Source: Clostridia bacterium (GTDB lineage Bacteria; Bacillota; Clostridia; Oscillospirales; Acutalibacteraceae). From it: a stretch of 64,000 nucleotides of DNA. The stretch's first letter is position 1. Each line of letters opens with the position of its first letter. Below are positions 50,362 to 58,654 of the stretch, piece by piece. The stretch is from assembly GCA_017503785.1 (NCBI GenBank), contig JAFVSK010000020.1:62001-126000 (forward strand). Direction: 5' to 3'. The position numbers were made by a program, and so were the translations under genes. Under the pieces are notes generated by a model. The model ran no database searches, was not told where the DNA came from, and saw only the letters and a program-made list of their open reading frames with translations.

Positions 50362-51159
50362 TTATTTGCTGCGAAAGGCTGACGGTGCCATACCGGTGTA
50401 GCGCTTAAACACACGGCTGAAATACAGTGCATCGCTATACCCCACCGTTGCCGCAACCTCACCGACCGTTAGCTCGGTGTACCGCAGCAGTTCTTTGGCC
50501 TTTTCCATACGGATGTACGTAATAAACTGCTGGGGTGTTGTTCCCACCTGCGCGGTAAACAGCTTGGAAAAGTAATTACTGTTAAGATAGGCACGCTCGG
50601 CCAACGCATGAATGGTGATCGGCTCGTGATAATGGCGTGAAATATACCGTACCGCATCGTCGATAGCAGTGTTCTCCAGCGACGGCGACGACGGTCCCAA
50701 GCACGACAGCAATTCATACAGCAGCGCCATCGCGGCTATTTTGCTGCGCAGATCCGCCTTGACGGTTTTCGAAAACAGCTCCTGCAGCAGTTGTTCCACC
50801 TTAGACGGAGCTGCCGCTTTGACAATCGGCGTTTCCGGTGTGAAACCCAGCATCGGCAGCAGCTCCTCCAATTGTGTACCGGTTAAGGTGACCCAGCGAA
50901 TACTCCACGGCACGCCCGGTGCCGTAACGTAGGAGGCCATGGATTCGGGGAACAGCACGTACACGTCGCCTGCCGACAGCGGCAGTTCCTTGCCGTTTAC
51001 TGTAAGGCACGCCTCTCCTGCTACCACGTAGGTGAGTAAATACGCCGCCTGCCGATGCACGTATTTATGATCGAGCGAGCCCTCCCGATTGCCGCAATAA
51101 TGCAGGTTCAGCTCACCCTGTAAGCGAAAGTCGAAATAGTTGTCTTGAAACGTATTCAT
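50362..51159 (-). CDS. AraC family regulator, divergent from tandem QueG-like gene
   Basis: 265-residue regulator: N-terminal cupin sensor (YLLTYVVAGEACLTVNGKEL and AGDVYVLFPES), helical linker, and C-terminal paired helix-turn-helix (ITIHALAERAYLNSNYFSKLF; GEVAATVGYSDALYFSRVFKR). The start at 51159 gives a normal AraC length; the upstream extension runs into the neighbouring gene on the other strand. Start codons are 117 bases apart from the divergent Fe-S gene, so it is the likely regulator. Confidence 0.9.
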   Translation of the reverse strand: MNTFQDNYFDFRLQGELNLHYCGNREGSLDHKYVHRQAAYLLTYVVAGEACLTVNGKELPLSAGDVYVLFPESMASYVTAPGVPWSIRWVTLTGTQLEELLPMLGFTPETPIVKAAAPSKVEQLLQELFSKTVKADLRSKIAAMALLYELLSCLGPSSPSLENTAIDDAVRYISRHYHEPITIHALAERAYLNSNYFSKLFTAQVGTTPQQFITYIRMEKAKELLRYTELTVGEVAATVGYSDALYFSRVFKRYTGMAPSAFRSK

Positions 51160-51174
51160 AGCATCACCGTTTAC

Positions 51175-51203
51175 AGTATAGCAGAAAACAGCGAAAATGT
51201 CCA
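51175..51203 (-). promoter_or_regulatory. Promoter of the AraC gene at 50362-51159
   Basis: TGGACA, 17-base spacer, TATACT on the minus strand, 16 bases before the ATG. Confidence 0.7.
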
Positions 51204-51276
51204 TATCTATATCGAATTTTGCAATAGAAATTCTTGCGCGGTTTTTGTAAAATAAAGCGGTAAGGAGAGTGATTCT

Positions 51277-53490
51277 ATGAATAAAAAAGAACTCACAGCC
51301 GCCATTAAACAAATGGCACTGGATCTGGGCGCCGATATGGTGGGCATTGCCCCTGTGTCGCGCTTTGACGGTATGCCCGCCATGCTGGGCCCCAAGGCAC
51401 ACTTGCCCGAGGCTAAGTCGGTGGTATGCTTAGGCGTTCACCATCCCGACGCTTCGGTAGACTGGTGCGGCGAGCCGAACCCCAACTTCCCTGCTGCGTT
51501 TCAGATCGGCATGATCCCCAAACTGGATGCCATCTGCTTCCGCATGAGCAAGTGGATGGAAGATCAGGGCTACGCCACCATTCCGCAGCCCTGCACCACC
51601 TATTGGCGGCATCGCAAATACAAGGATATCCCCTACGAGCACACTGCTCCGTGGAACCACATGCCCGCGTTCGTAGCGGCCGGCTTGGGTGAATACGGGT
51701 ATCACGGTATGGTCATGTCGCCGGAGTACGGTCCGCGCCAGCGCATCATTTCGTTCATTACCGCTGCCGATCTGGAGCCGGATGAGCTGTATCAGGGCGA
51801 CCCGCTGTGCGACTCCTGCTTGGCCTGTGCGCGGCACTGCGCCGGCCGCAACTATGAGCTGGAGCGCTTGAACGATCCGAAATTCATCGAATTCACCATG
51901 GAGGATAAGCATTTCCGCTATCCCAATATCAACCGCTGGCGCTGCTTCTACGGTGAGCAGGCCCACCTCGACACCAATCTGCTGGCTGAAATCGAGGATA
52001 TGGATGAGGAAAAGATCTATAAAGCGGTGGAAAGCGGCGTGCGCGTGCCCAATCACGGATATATGTGCAGCTCGTTCAAGCATTGCATGACCCCCAAAAA
52101 ACGCTATCGTAACCGCAAGTACACACCGGGTGTGCTGCGTAAGAAGGAGTTTATTGAAACGCCGCATGCCGAACTACTTGAACGCATTAAGCGCATTGCG
52201 CTAGACTGCGGCGCCGATCGCATTACCATCCAGCCGTTGGCAGATTTCACGGCGCAAAAGGCAAACTTCGACGAGGGCTTCCGCGTGGATCAGTTCTTCG
52301 ACACCTTTACCACGGTCATCACCGTGGGCCGCTACACGCATCAGTTCCACGAGGAGGATGAACTTAACCGCCGCAACAAAGGGCATCTGCACGCCGCCGT
52401 GGTGGACCGCATCTCTTGCGCCGCCATCGACATTACCCGTTATCTGGACGATCTGGGCTACGAAGCCATTCAAGATTGGTTCCGCACCGGCATTGCACGT
52501 CAGTCTGCCAAAAACGCCGGCTGGGTAAAGGACGATCGGTACGTGGCGCTGTCGTCGGTGATCTGCAACATTCCGTTCGAAAGCATGACCGAGGTGCTGC
52601 GCGAATGGAACGACGACTGCGTACCGCAGGTGTCCACCGCACTGCCGTTTATGAAGAACATGGATGCCGTGAGCGTGGGTCGCGTGGACGATATCACCTA
52701 TCCCGGCATGGAGGCCATTCGCGAGGCGTATCCGAACATGCAGTCGTTGGTGGTGCTGGCCGAGGCTATTCCCGAACGCGTGGTGGAATTGGCCGGTGCG
52801 CAGGAGGCTGAAGACGGCTCGGCGTATGCGTATGCCCATTACGAGATCCACAAGGAAAGCTTGTGGGCGGGCATGGACCTGTGCAGCACGCTGGTTGCCA
52901 AGGGGTACAACGCCGTTCCGCTTGCCGATTTGGCTCCCGAATCTCACACCACCATCGGTAAATTCGGTCGCCACATGCCCGACCTGCGCGCCAACGCTCC
53001 GTTTGCCGCAGCTGCCGGTTTGGGCGTGCTGGGCAAAAGCGGTTTGGTGGTGAACGAAAAATACGGACCGCGTCTGCGGTTCTCGTTCGTGCTTACCGAT
53101 GCACCGCTCACGCCCACGATGGCAGAAACGAAATCACTGTGTCCCGAAGGCTGCAAGGCTTGCGCCTCCGCTTGCCCCATGCAGGCATTGCTGGAAGCCA
53201 CCGAAACGATTCGCGTGAAGAACGACGTGGAGTTCCCCGTGTTCACCCGCGACGAGACCCGTTGCGCATGGGCGCGGTCGCTGGCAATGTGCGAGGGTGC
53301 CGGCTCGGCACAGCTTGGTTGGAAGCTGCCCGACATTCCGTTGCCGGAAACATTAACGGTGGAAACCATTCAAGCCATTCAGGACAGCAAGGATAAAATT
53401 CAAACCCTATGCTATCAAAACCCGCATTTCATTGATATTATCATCGAGCGCTGCCTGCAAAACTGCCCCATCGGCAAAAAGAATAAGTAA
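51277..53490 (+). CDS. Tandem QueG-like double-domain Fe-S protein
   Basis: 737-residue protein made of two related halves. Each looks like the epoxyqueuosine reductase/reductive dehalogenase core with a ferredoxin-type domain. Half 1 (1-295): LPEAKSVVCLGV, AGLGEYGYHGMVMSPEYGPR and the cluster Cys178-181-184-188 (CDSCLACARHC), then C264/C270. Half 2 (about 296-737): AGLGVLGKSGLVVNEKYGPR and CPEGCKACASACP, ending with RCLQNCP. No signal peptide, so cytoplasmic. AAGGAGAG precedes the ATG. Divergent from an AraC gene. Substrate unknown. Confidence 0.85.
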   Translation: MNKKELTAAIKQMALDLGADMVGIAPVSRFDGMPAMLGPKAHLPEAKSVVCLGVHHPDASVDWCGEPNPNFPAAFQIGMIPKLDAICFRMSKWMEDQGYATIPQPCTTYWRHRKYKDIPYEHTAPWNHMPAFVAAGLGEYGYHGMVMSPEYGPRQRIISFITAADLEPDELYQGDPLCDSCLACARHCAGRNYELERLNDPKFIEFTMEDKHFRYPNINRWRCFYGEQAHLDTNLLAEIEDMDEEKIYKAVESGVRVPNHGYMCSSFKHCMTPKKRYRNRKYTPGVLRKKEFIETPHAELLERIKRIALDCGADRITIQPLADFTAQKANFDEGFRVDQFFDTFTTVITVGRYTHQFHEEDELNRRNKGHLHAAVVDRISCAAIDITRYLDDLGYEAIQDWFRTGIARQSAKNAGWVKDDRYVALSSVICNIPFESMTEVLREWNDDCVPQVSTALPFMKNMDAVSVGRVDDITYPGMEAIREAYPNMQSLVVLAEAIPERVVELAGAQEAEDGSAYAYAHYEIHKESLWAGMDLCSTLVAKGYNAVPLADLAPESHTTIGKFGRHMPDLRANAPFAAAAGLGVLGKSGLVVNEKYGPRLRFSFVLTDAPLTPTMAETKSLCPEGCKACASACPMQALLEATETIRVKNDVEFPVFTRDETRCAWARSLAMCEGAGSAQLGWKLPDIPLPETLTVETIQAIQDSKDKIQTLCYQNPHFIDIIIERCLQNCPIGKKNK

Positions 53491-53493
53491 CGA

Positions 53494-53530
53494 AAAAGAA
53501 GCACGAAGATCTCGTGCTTCTTTTTTTCGT
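53494..53530. terminator. Bidirectional terminator between convergent Fe-S genes
   Basis: AAGAAGCACGA/TCGTGCTTCTT perfect stem, five-base loop, T- and A-runs on both sides. Confidence 0.9.
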
Positions 53531-53541
53531 TATCCTGAGAG

Positions 53542-54654
53542 CTACTTTCTCTTATACTCTCCTTTGCGAATGGCAGGATACTTTTCGTCAAGATATTCCT
53601 CGCGGTAAGGATTGACACCGGTCGGCAGAACTTCGGGCTGATTGGGCAGCAACCACGACGGCTTTTTGTAAAAGTGGTTATGGAAACGGCTTTCGATCTT
53701 ACCTGCTTTTTCCAGCGCATTCATACAGGCGCGGATGCACCCTCGCGCACCGCAAATTGCGAAATAACCCGTGTGATTCATGATGTAATCATAATATTCC
53801 TGCACGGCACTCGTTACGGGTTTTCTGCCCCATTTTGCTCTGGCCATAGAATAGCACAGAATATAGGCCTCCTCCTCGGTCATTTCGGAATTGCGTACGT
53901 CGAAGGCCATATTGGGAAACTCTTTTTTGTGGAACGGCGAACATTCGTTATTAAATCCGTGATGTGAAAGGGTACACCGTCCCATGTGCACATCGCCATA
54001 CCAGATCTTCTTTTCCCCGAAATCCACCGTCAAGCGTTTGCTTTCGTCGCGCACAGAAGGGACTGCGTTGCCGGGACACTCCCGTTGGCAGGCACCGCAA
54101 TGGATGCAGATATCACCGGTCTCCAAAATCGGATCGGGTTCCAACTCACAGTCGGTGAAAATGAGACCCAAGCGAACGCGAGGACCAAATTTTTTAGTCA
54201 AAAACACCTTGGAAAATCCCACTTCGCCCAGTCCGCAACCGGCCGCGATCAGACGCACACTGCAGACAACGTCGGAAGGAACTTTTCCTTCTGCAACGGG
54301 ATCGCGCATTGTACCGTTTCCTTCGGGAACAGCAGGATAATGTGCAACCGCTTCCCATCCATGATCCTCAATAAAGCAACAAAGGTCGTAGGACTTCTTG
54401 GGACGAAAGAACGAATTTAACCGGCTGTACGAATAGAAGGTATAGTTGTGCCAATGCGTACCCTCCTCGATGCCGCGATACGTACCGCGGGGAATACGCA
54501 TGGCTACCGCGATGACCGACTTTGCCTCGGGGAAATAGGTCAGTGGTGACATCAGCGTCGGCGCATTCCTGAAGCGCTCAATATTGCCGATGGCAATGCA
54601 ATCCAACCCAATTTCTTTAGCCTTGTCTTTGATCATTTGTGACGTTAGTTTCAT
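53542..54654 (-). CDS. QueG-like double Fe-S protein A
   Basis: 370-residue protein of the epoxyqueuosine-reductase-like group. It has FPEAKSVIAVAM, the segment RGTYRGIEEGT, AGCGLGEVGFSKVFLTKKFGPR, and a ferredoxin cluster Cys183-186-189-193 (CIHCGACQREC). A second Cys set reads RCTLSHHGFNNEC and CGARGCIRACM. The C-terminal ~60 residues are basic and Pro-rich. No signal peptide. It overlaps the upstream paralog by four bases (ATGA), so they are co-translated. Function unknown. Confidence 0.83.
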   Translation of the reverse strand: MKLTSQMIKDKAKEIGLDCIAIGNIERFRNAPTLMSPLTYFPEAKSVIAVAMRIPRGTYRGIEEGTHWHNYTFYSYSRLNSFFRPKKSYDLCCFIEDHGWEAVAHYPAVPEGNGTMRDPVAEGKVPSDVVCSVRLIAAGCGLGEVGFSKVFLTKKFGPRVRLGLIFTDCELEPDPILETGDICIHCGACQRECPGNAVPSVRDESKRLTVDFGEKKIWYGDVHMGRCTLSHHGFNNECSPFHKKEFPNMAFDVRNSEMTEEEAYILCYSMARAKWGRKPVTSAVQEYYDYIMNHTGYFAICGARGCIRACMNALEKAGKIESRFHNHFYKKPSWLLPNQPEVLPTGVNPYREEYLDEKYPAIRKGEYKRK

Positions 54655-55499
54655 TTTTGATCCCCTCTGTTTCCGTCGACCCAAGCAGGCGCGGTACGAA
54701 ATTGCTTTTCAAACAGATTGGAGATACGCTTGCTCTCCTCCAAGCAGACCATACAGGTGCGATTGCAAACGGCAGCGATGCGATCCGGGCGTGCCGCCGC
54801 GGAAAACCGATTTTTTACAGCTCCGTTTTTGCACTGCTTGCATTTTTCGTAATCGATCTTGGCCACAGTCATCACCTTGCCACAGATCTCGATTTCTTCA
54901 CACTCTTCGCTGATCGCACCCATCGGACACGCTTTGGCGCACGCCATACATTTGTCGCAAATCGACTTGGTCAGAAGCGGTGTGGCGGGGAGCTCCGCAT
55001 CAGTAATGATCATGTGAAAGCGTTGACGAGAGCCAAATTCCGGTGACAGCGGAAGTCCGTTGTACCCCAGTTCACACAGACCGCATGCCACTGCCGCAAA
55101 ATCAAAATCAGGGAATACGTTGGGGGCGGGACGTCCTTCTTCCACCGAAACGCCGGTCGGCGCCAGCTCACAGGGGTTCGGAAAGATGGGAACGGCCTCC
55201 CAGCCGTTGTCCTCCAGCGTGTTGGTCAGTCCGTAGCAGGCAAGTGCTAAAAACTCATCCTCCAGCCAGTCTTTGCCAAACAAGTTGTAATCGACAAAAT
55301 TAGTTCCCTCTTCAACGCCGCGTAAGGATCCACGGCAAATGCGTTTCCCAACCAATATCACGGTTTTTCCCTCGGGAAAAATCGAAAAAGGATTTGTTTC
55401 AGGCGGGAGAGCCTCAAAGCGAGACTTGGGAGCGAATCCCAAAAGGTCAATTCCCTCTCTTTTCACAGTTTCTTGAATCGCATTTAATAACTGTTTCAT
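54651..55499 (-). CDS. QueG-like double Fe-S protein B
   Basis: 282-residue paralog of protein A: FPEGKTVILVGKRICRGSLRG with VEEGT next, ACGLCELGYNGLPLSPEFGSR, and the cluster Cys181-184-187-191 (CDKCMACAKAC). A second Cys set reads KCKQCKNG and CNRTCMVC. The RGxxRGxEEGT signature is shared with protein A but not with the tandem protein, so A and B form their own subfamily. GGAGGCG precedes the ATG at 55499. First gene of the A/B unit, divergent from an AraC gene. Confidence 0.83.
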   Translation of the reverse strand: MKQLLNAIQETVKREGIDLLGFAPKSRFEALPPETNPFSIFPEGKTVILVGKRICRGSLRGVEEGTNFVDYNLFGKDWLEDEFLALACYGLTNTLEDNGWEAVPIFPNPCELAPTGVSVEEGRPAPNVFPDFDFAAVACGLCELGYNGLPLSPEFGSRQRFHMIITDAELPATPLLTKSICDKCMACAKACPMGAISEECEEIEICGKVMTVAKIDYEKCKQCKNGAVKNRFSAAARPDRIAAVCNRTCMVCLEESKRISNLFEKQFRTAPAWVDGNRGDQK

Positions 55500-55568
55500 A
55501 CTATCGCCTCCTAAATTTGCTTTCATTTTAGCGCTATATCACGCACGATGCAATCATAAAACAAAAGT

Positions 55569-55590
55569 CATTTTAGGATTTCGAAACTTG
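55569..55590. promoter_or_regulatory. Repeat copy 1 near the AraC promoter, candidate operator
   Basis: CATTTTAG...TCGAAAC, 17 of 22 bases matching a second copy at 55689-55710 inside the AraC gene. It abuts the -35 box of the AraC promoter and lies about 70 bases upstream of the Fe-S protein B start on the other strand. Confidence 0.5.
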
Positions 55591-55616
55591 TTTTTTAGAA
55601 ATTGATATGGTAATAT
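55588..55616 (+). promoter_or_regulatory. Promoter of the AraC gene at 55638
   Basis: TTGTTT, 17-base spacer, TAATAT, 21 bases before the ATG. Confidence 0.68.
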
Positions 55617-55637
55617 GATTCTAAAGGTGGTGGAATT

Positions 55638-56384
55638 ATGATTTTAAGTGCTCAATCGGTGGTTTGCGATCTTTGGGCATGCCAATCACATTTTAGAAAA
55701 TCGAAACCTCAATGGGTCGATGGCCGTAAGCATCATTCCCTAAGCCTCCGCCTTTCCGGCAAGGTCATTTTTAAAACTGATGGGAACTGCATCGTTTCCA
55801 AGGAAAACAGTATTACGTTTATGCCGGCCGGCACCGCCTATCAAACGGAGGTCGTTGAGGACGGATGTATGCTGCTGATCCATTTTCAAACCCTGCAAGA
55901 TACGGTTTTATTGCAACCCTCATTCCTTAAAACCGACGATGCAGAGGTGATGCGCTTGTTTGCGCAGTTGTGCGAAAGTTATACCGCCGACGGCTCGACT
56001 CATCATCACTGTATGTCGTTGTTTTACGCTTTACTGGAACGGTTGGATCGTCCTCGTTCCCTTATCCCCAAGCATATTCGAGAAGCCAAACTTTTTATCG
56101 ACCGAAATTTTGCGGAATCAATCGCTGTTTGCGCGCTGGCCGAACAGGCGAAAATGAGCGAGGTGCATTTTCGCAATGAATTCAAACGGTACTTTGGTGT
56201 ACCTCCGCTTTCGTATCTCAAAAACGTGCGCATTGAAAACGCGAAGCATTTGCTCAGTTCGGGGTATCACGCCGTTACCGACGTGGCCATGGCCTGTGGC
56301 TTTGAAAGCACCAGTTACTTTTCCTCGGAATTCAAACGCATGGTTGGCGTACCTCCCTCGGAATATATAAAAGACCGATCTTAA
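55638..56384 (+). CDS. AraC family regulator, divergent from QueG-like A/B genes
   Basis: 248-residue regulator with a cupin-like sensor half (HHSLSLRLSGKVIFK, SITFMPAGTAYQTEVVEDG) and a C-terminal paired helix-turn-helix (IAVCALAEQAKMSEVHFRNEFK; TDVAMACGFESTSYFSSEFKR). AAAGGTGG precedes the ATG. It is 138 bases from the divergent Fe-S protein B start codon and is the likely regulator of the A/B unit. A repeat of the upstream candidate operator lies in its codons 18-25. Confidence 0.9.
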   Translation: MILSAQSVVCDLWACQSHFRKSKPQWVDGRKHHSLSLRLSGKVIFKTDGNCIVSKENSITFMPAGTAYQTEVVEDGCMLLIHFQTLQDTVLLQPSFLKTDDAEVMRLFAQLCESYTADGSTHHHCMSLFYALLERLDRPRSLIPKHIREAKLFIDRNFAESIAVCALAEQAKMSEVHFRNEFKRYFGVPPLSYLKNVRIENAKHLLSSGYHAVTDVAMACGFESTSYFSSEFKRMVGVPPSEYIKDRS

Positions 56385-56402
56385 AAAGATCGGTCTTTTT
56401 CT
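56369..56402. terminator. Bidirectional terminator
   Basis: AAAAGACCGATCTT/AAGATCGGTCTTTT perfect stem with a three-base loop, overlapping the AraC stop codon. Confidence 0.9.
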
Positions 56403-58042
56403 TATTGATAGTATTTCGGTAGTTTGTTTACCGCCTGTGCGATGCGCAGGTAGTCGTTGGTGAGGATCACGTCGGCTCCCAGGCGAAGGTACTCTTTGGC
56501 TTCTTCGGGATCGTCGGCAAAAAACACGTTACAGATAATGCCGTGGGCGTGTGCCTCTTCAATAACACGGCGCACGTAATCCAAGCCGCCGTTGACCTTG
56601 AAATACGGCTTAAACAACTGGATGCGGGTGGCACCCACGTCCAGCGCCTTGGCCACGATATCCTCATAAGGATCGTTATCGGCACCCGCGCAACGCGGAA
56701 TATCGGGAGCTAGCTCGCGCAGCTGCTTTAAAACGGCACGATTGCCGCTCATAAAGTAGCAGTAACGCACGCAATCGTATTTACGGATCAAGCGAACGAT
56801 CTCACGCAGCGTGCTCTCGGGCAACGGATCGGTATTGTTGGGGGACTTAATGTGGACATTCATGATCGTGTGGCAAGCAAACTTTTGCAGAATCTCCTCA
56901 AACGAGGGGATCTGCAGGCCGGCAAACGCCTCCCCTACCACGCTGCCGAAATCCAGCTCGCGGAGCTCGGCAAAGGTGTGCTCATCCACACGGCCGGTAC
57001 CGTTGGACACGCGCTCCAGTTGATCGTCGTGTATCGACACGATCACCCCATCGGTGGTGGACCACAAGTCAAACTCGATCTCCTCGGCACCCAAGGCCAC
57101 AGCCGCACCGTAGGCGGGCAGGCTGTTTTCGGGGGCAACGCTGCTAAAACCGCGGTGTGCGCACACGCGAGGATAGGGCATCCAATCGTCGTACCGCACA
57201 ATGGCGCTGCCGCCGGGACGGTATTTCCACGGACGGCGACCCGCCTCCACATACTTGTGGTGCGGTGCCGGCGGATTGCCGAAGCCTGCAGGCTTTAAGT
57301 ACCGCTCGTGCGGATCAAACTCGGCAACGCCGTGGCCAACCTCGTTCTTCATATTGCACAGCACACGGCCGTCGGGCGTGACGATCATGCTGCTGCCGCC
57401 CACCTCGGACTCGGCGCCCAAGCTCACCGACGAGCGCACTACGTACGCATTGGTGTTATACGCCAAGAATTTGCACATGGTTTCCAGCGCTGAATGCAGA
57501 TCGCTGCGCTGATGCGAGCAACCGATGATCACATCGGGATCGTGGCGGGCAATGTTGGCAAACGCCTCGTAAAAATAGAAATCGTAGCAAATCAAAAAGG
57601 CATAGCGCACACCGTCGATCTCAATGACGGTGGGCTCCTCAAAATCCCATGTGTATTCCTTATCCAGCTCAAAGTTGAACATTTCGCTGTTCACCAGATG
57701 CTGCTTATAATACGCACCCACGCGTTCACCCGCACGGTTATAGGCCACAATGGCATTGCGCAGTCCGTTTTCGGTTTCTACGATACCGCTGATGAACACC
57801 ACTGCGTTGCAGCGGCGAGCCGTTTCGGCCGCCTTTTCAAACAGCGCCTCACTGTATTTCACGCGGCTCTGTTCCATTTGTTCTCGTGTTTTCGCCAACG
57901 CGGGAACGTTGGCATATTCCGGCAGTACAATAAGATCCATGCTGCCGTCACAATCGGCTAACGCCTGCAGCTCCCATTGGTAGTTGGCATCGGATCGTTC
58001 GTAATCAAAGGAATACGGCGGTTGGATCACACACGCTTTCAT
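56402..58042 (-). CDS. Nitrilase-glycerophosphodiester phosphodiesterase fusion
   Basis: 546-residue bifunctional protein. Residues 1-280 are a carbon-nitrogen hydrolase with the full triad: Glu42 (LPEYAN), Lys113 (YYKQHL), Cys152 (LICYDFYF). Residues 290-546 are a GDPD barrel with His296/Arg297 (AHRGFSSVAPENS), Glu323/Asp325 (EIEFDLWSTTDG) and His338 (SIHDD). Both active sites look intact, suggesting an amide plus phosphodiester substrate. No signal peptide. Last gene of a run starting at the NUDIX gene; 15 bases separate it from the XRE membrane protein. Confidence 0.9.
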   Translation of the reverse strand: MKACVIQPPYSFDYERSDANYQWELQALADCDGSMDLIVLPEYANVPALAKTREQMEQSRVKYSEALFEKAAETARRCNAVVFISGIVETENGLRNAIVAYNRAGERVGAYYKQHLVNSEMFNFELDKEYTWDFEEPTVIEIDGVRYAFLICYDFYFYEAFANIARHDPDVIIGCSHQRSDLHSALETMCKFLAYNTNAYVVRSSVSLGAESEVGGSSMIVTPDGRVLCNMKNEVGHGVAEFDPHERYLKPAGFGNPPAPHHKYVEAGRRPWKYRPGGSAIVRYDDWMPYPRVCAHRGFSSVAPENSLPAYGAAVALGAEEIEFDLWSTTDGVIVSIHDDQLERVSNGTGRVDEHTFAELRELDFGSVVGEAFAGLQIPSFEEILQKFACHTIMNVHIKSPNNTDPLPESTLREIVRLIRKYDCVRYCYFMSGNRAVLKQLRELAPDIPRCAGADNDPYEDIVAKALDVGATRIQLFKPYFKVNGGLDYVRRVIEEAHAHGIICNVFFADDPEEAKEYLRLGADVILTNDYLRIAQAVNKLPKYYQ

Positions 58043-58057
58043 GGCAATACACTTCCT

Positions 58058-58654
58058 TTATTTTTCTTCCTTTTTGCGTTTACGGATGCAAAAACTGAGA
58101 GCAACAAGGGTTTGTGCGGGCACCCACAAAAACGCCAAGCCCCACGGATGGTGGAGATGTACGTAGGCGTGCAAAACGTAATATAGCAGTACAAATACGC
58201 CCAGCAGCAGCAACGACACCACGACCGGATGGTATTTGTATTTTCCCCATACACTATTGAGAATGAGCAGCGTGATGAGCGACACCGGTGCCGCTACCAG
58301 AAACACCACCCAAAACAGCTTGTTCAGCATCCAGAACAGCACCAAAAACACCAGCAGCGCCAAGGTCCACACGCCCAGCACCGAAACCGTGGTGATCATA
58401 TCAGTACGGTATGGCAACCGCACGGGCTTCCCTTCCCACGCATCGTGGGGCGTGATCAAGAAATCCACGGTAACCCCAAACACCTGTGCTAATTCCTGTG
58501 CCACCTGCAGGTCGGGCAGTGATTCTGCCCGCTCCCACTTGGACACCGATTTATCGGAATAGTGGATCTTTTCGGCAAGCTCTGCCTGCGTGAATCCTGC
58601 CTGTGTACGCAAGCGAATCAAGTTCGCCGCAAATACCGCCTTCATATCCTCCAT
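58058..58654 (-). CDS. XRE regulator with membrane domain
   Basis: 198-residue protein with an N-terminal Cro/CI helix-turn-helix (LRTQAGFTQAELAEKIHYSD, then KSVSKWERAESLPDLQ) and a C-terminal half of about four membrane helices (TTVSVLGVWTLALLVFLVLF, FLVAAPVSLITLLILN, HPVVVSLLLLGVFVLLYYVL, PAQTLVALSFCI). This layout is common in Firmicutes and suggests a membrane-linked sensor. The start overlaps the RimK-like stop (TAATG). Confidence 0.87.
   Translation of the reverse strand: MEDMKAVFAANLIRLRTQAGFTQAELAEKIHYSDKSVSKWERAESLPDLQVAQELAQVFGVTVDFLITPHDAWEGKPVRLPYRTDMITTVSVLGVWTLALLVFLVLFWMLNKLFWVVFLVAAPVSLITLLILNSVWGKYKYHPVVVSLLLLGVFVLLYYVLHAYVHLHHPWGLAFLWVPAQTLVALSFCIRKRKKEEK

Noticed and set aside
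51277..55499. Reading the Fe-S proteins as respiratory reductive dehalogenases
   Set aside because: No Tat signal peptide, no RdhB-like membrane anchor gene, and the motifs are closer to QueG; kept as QueG-like of unknown function.
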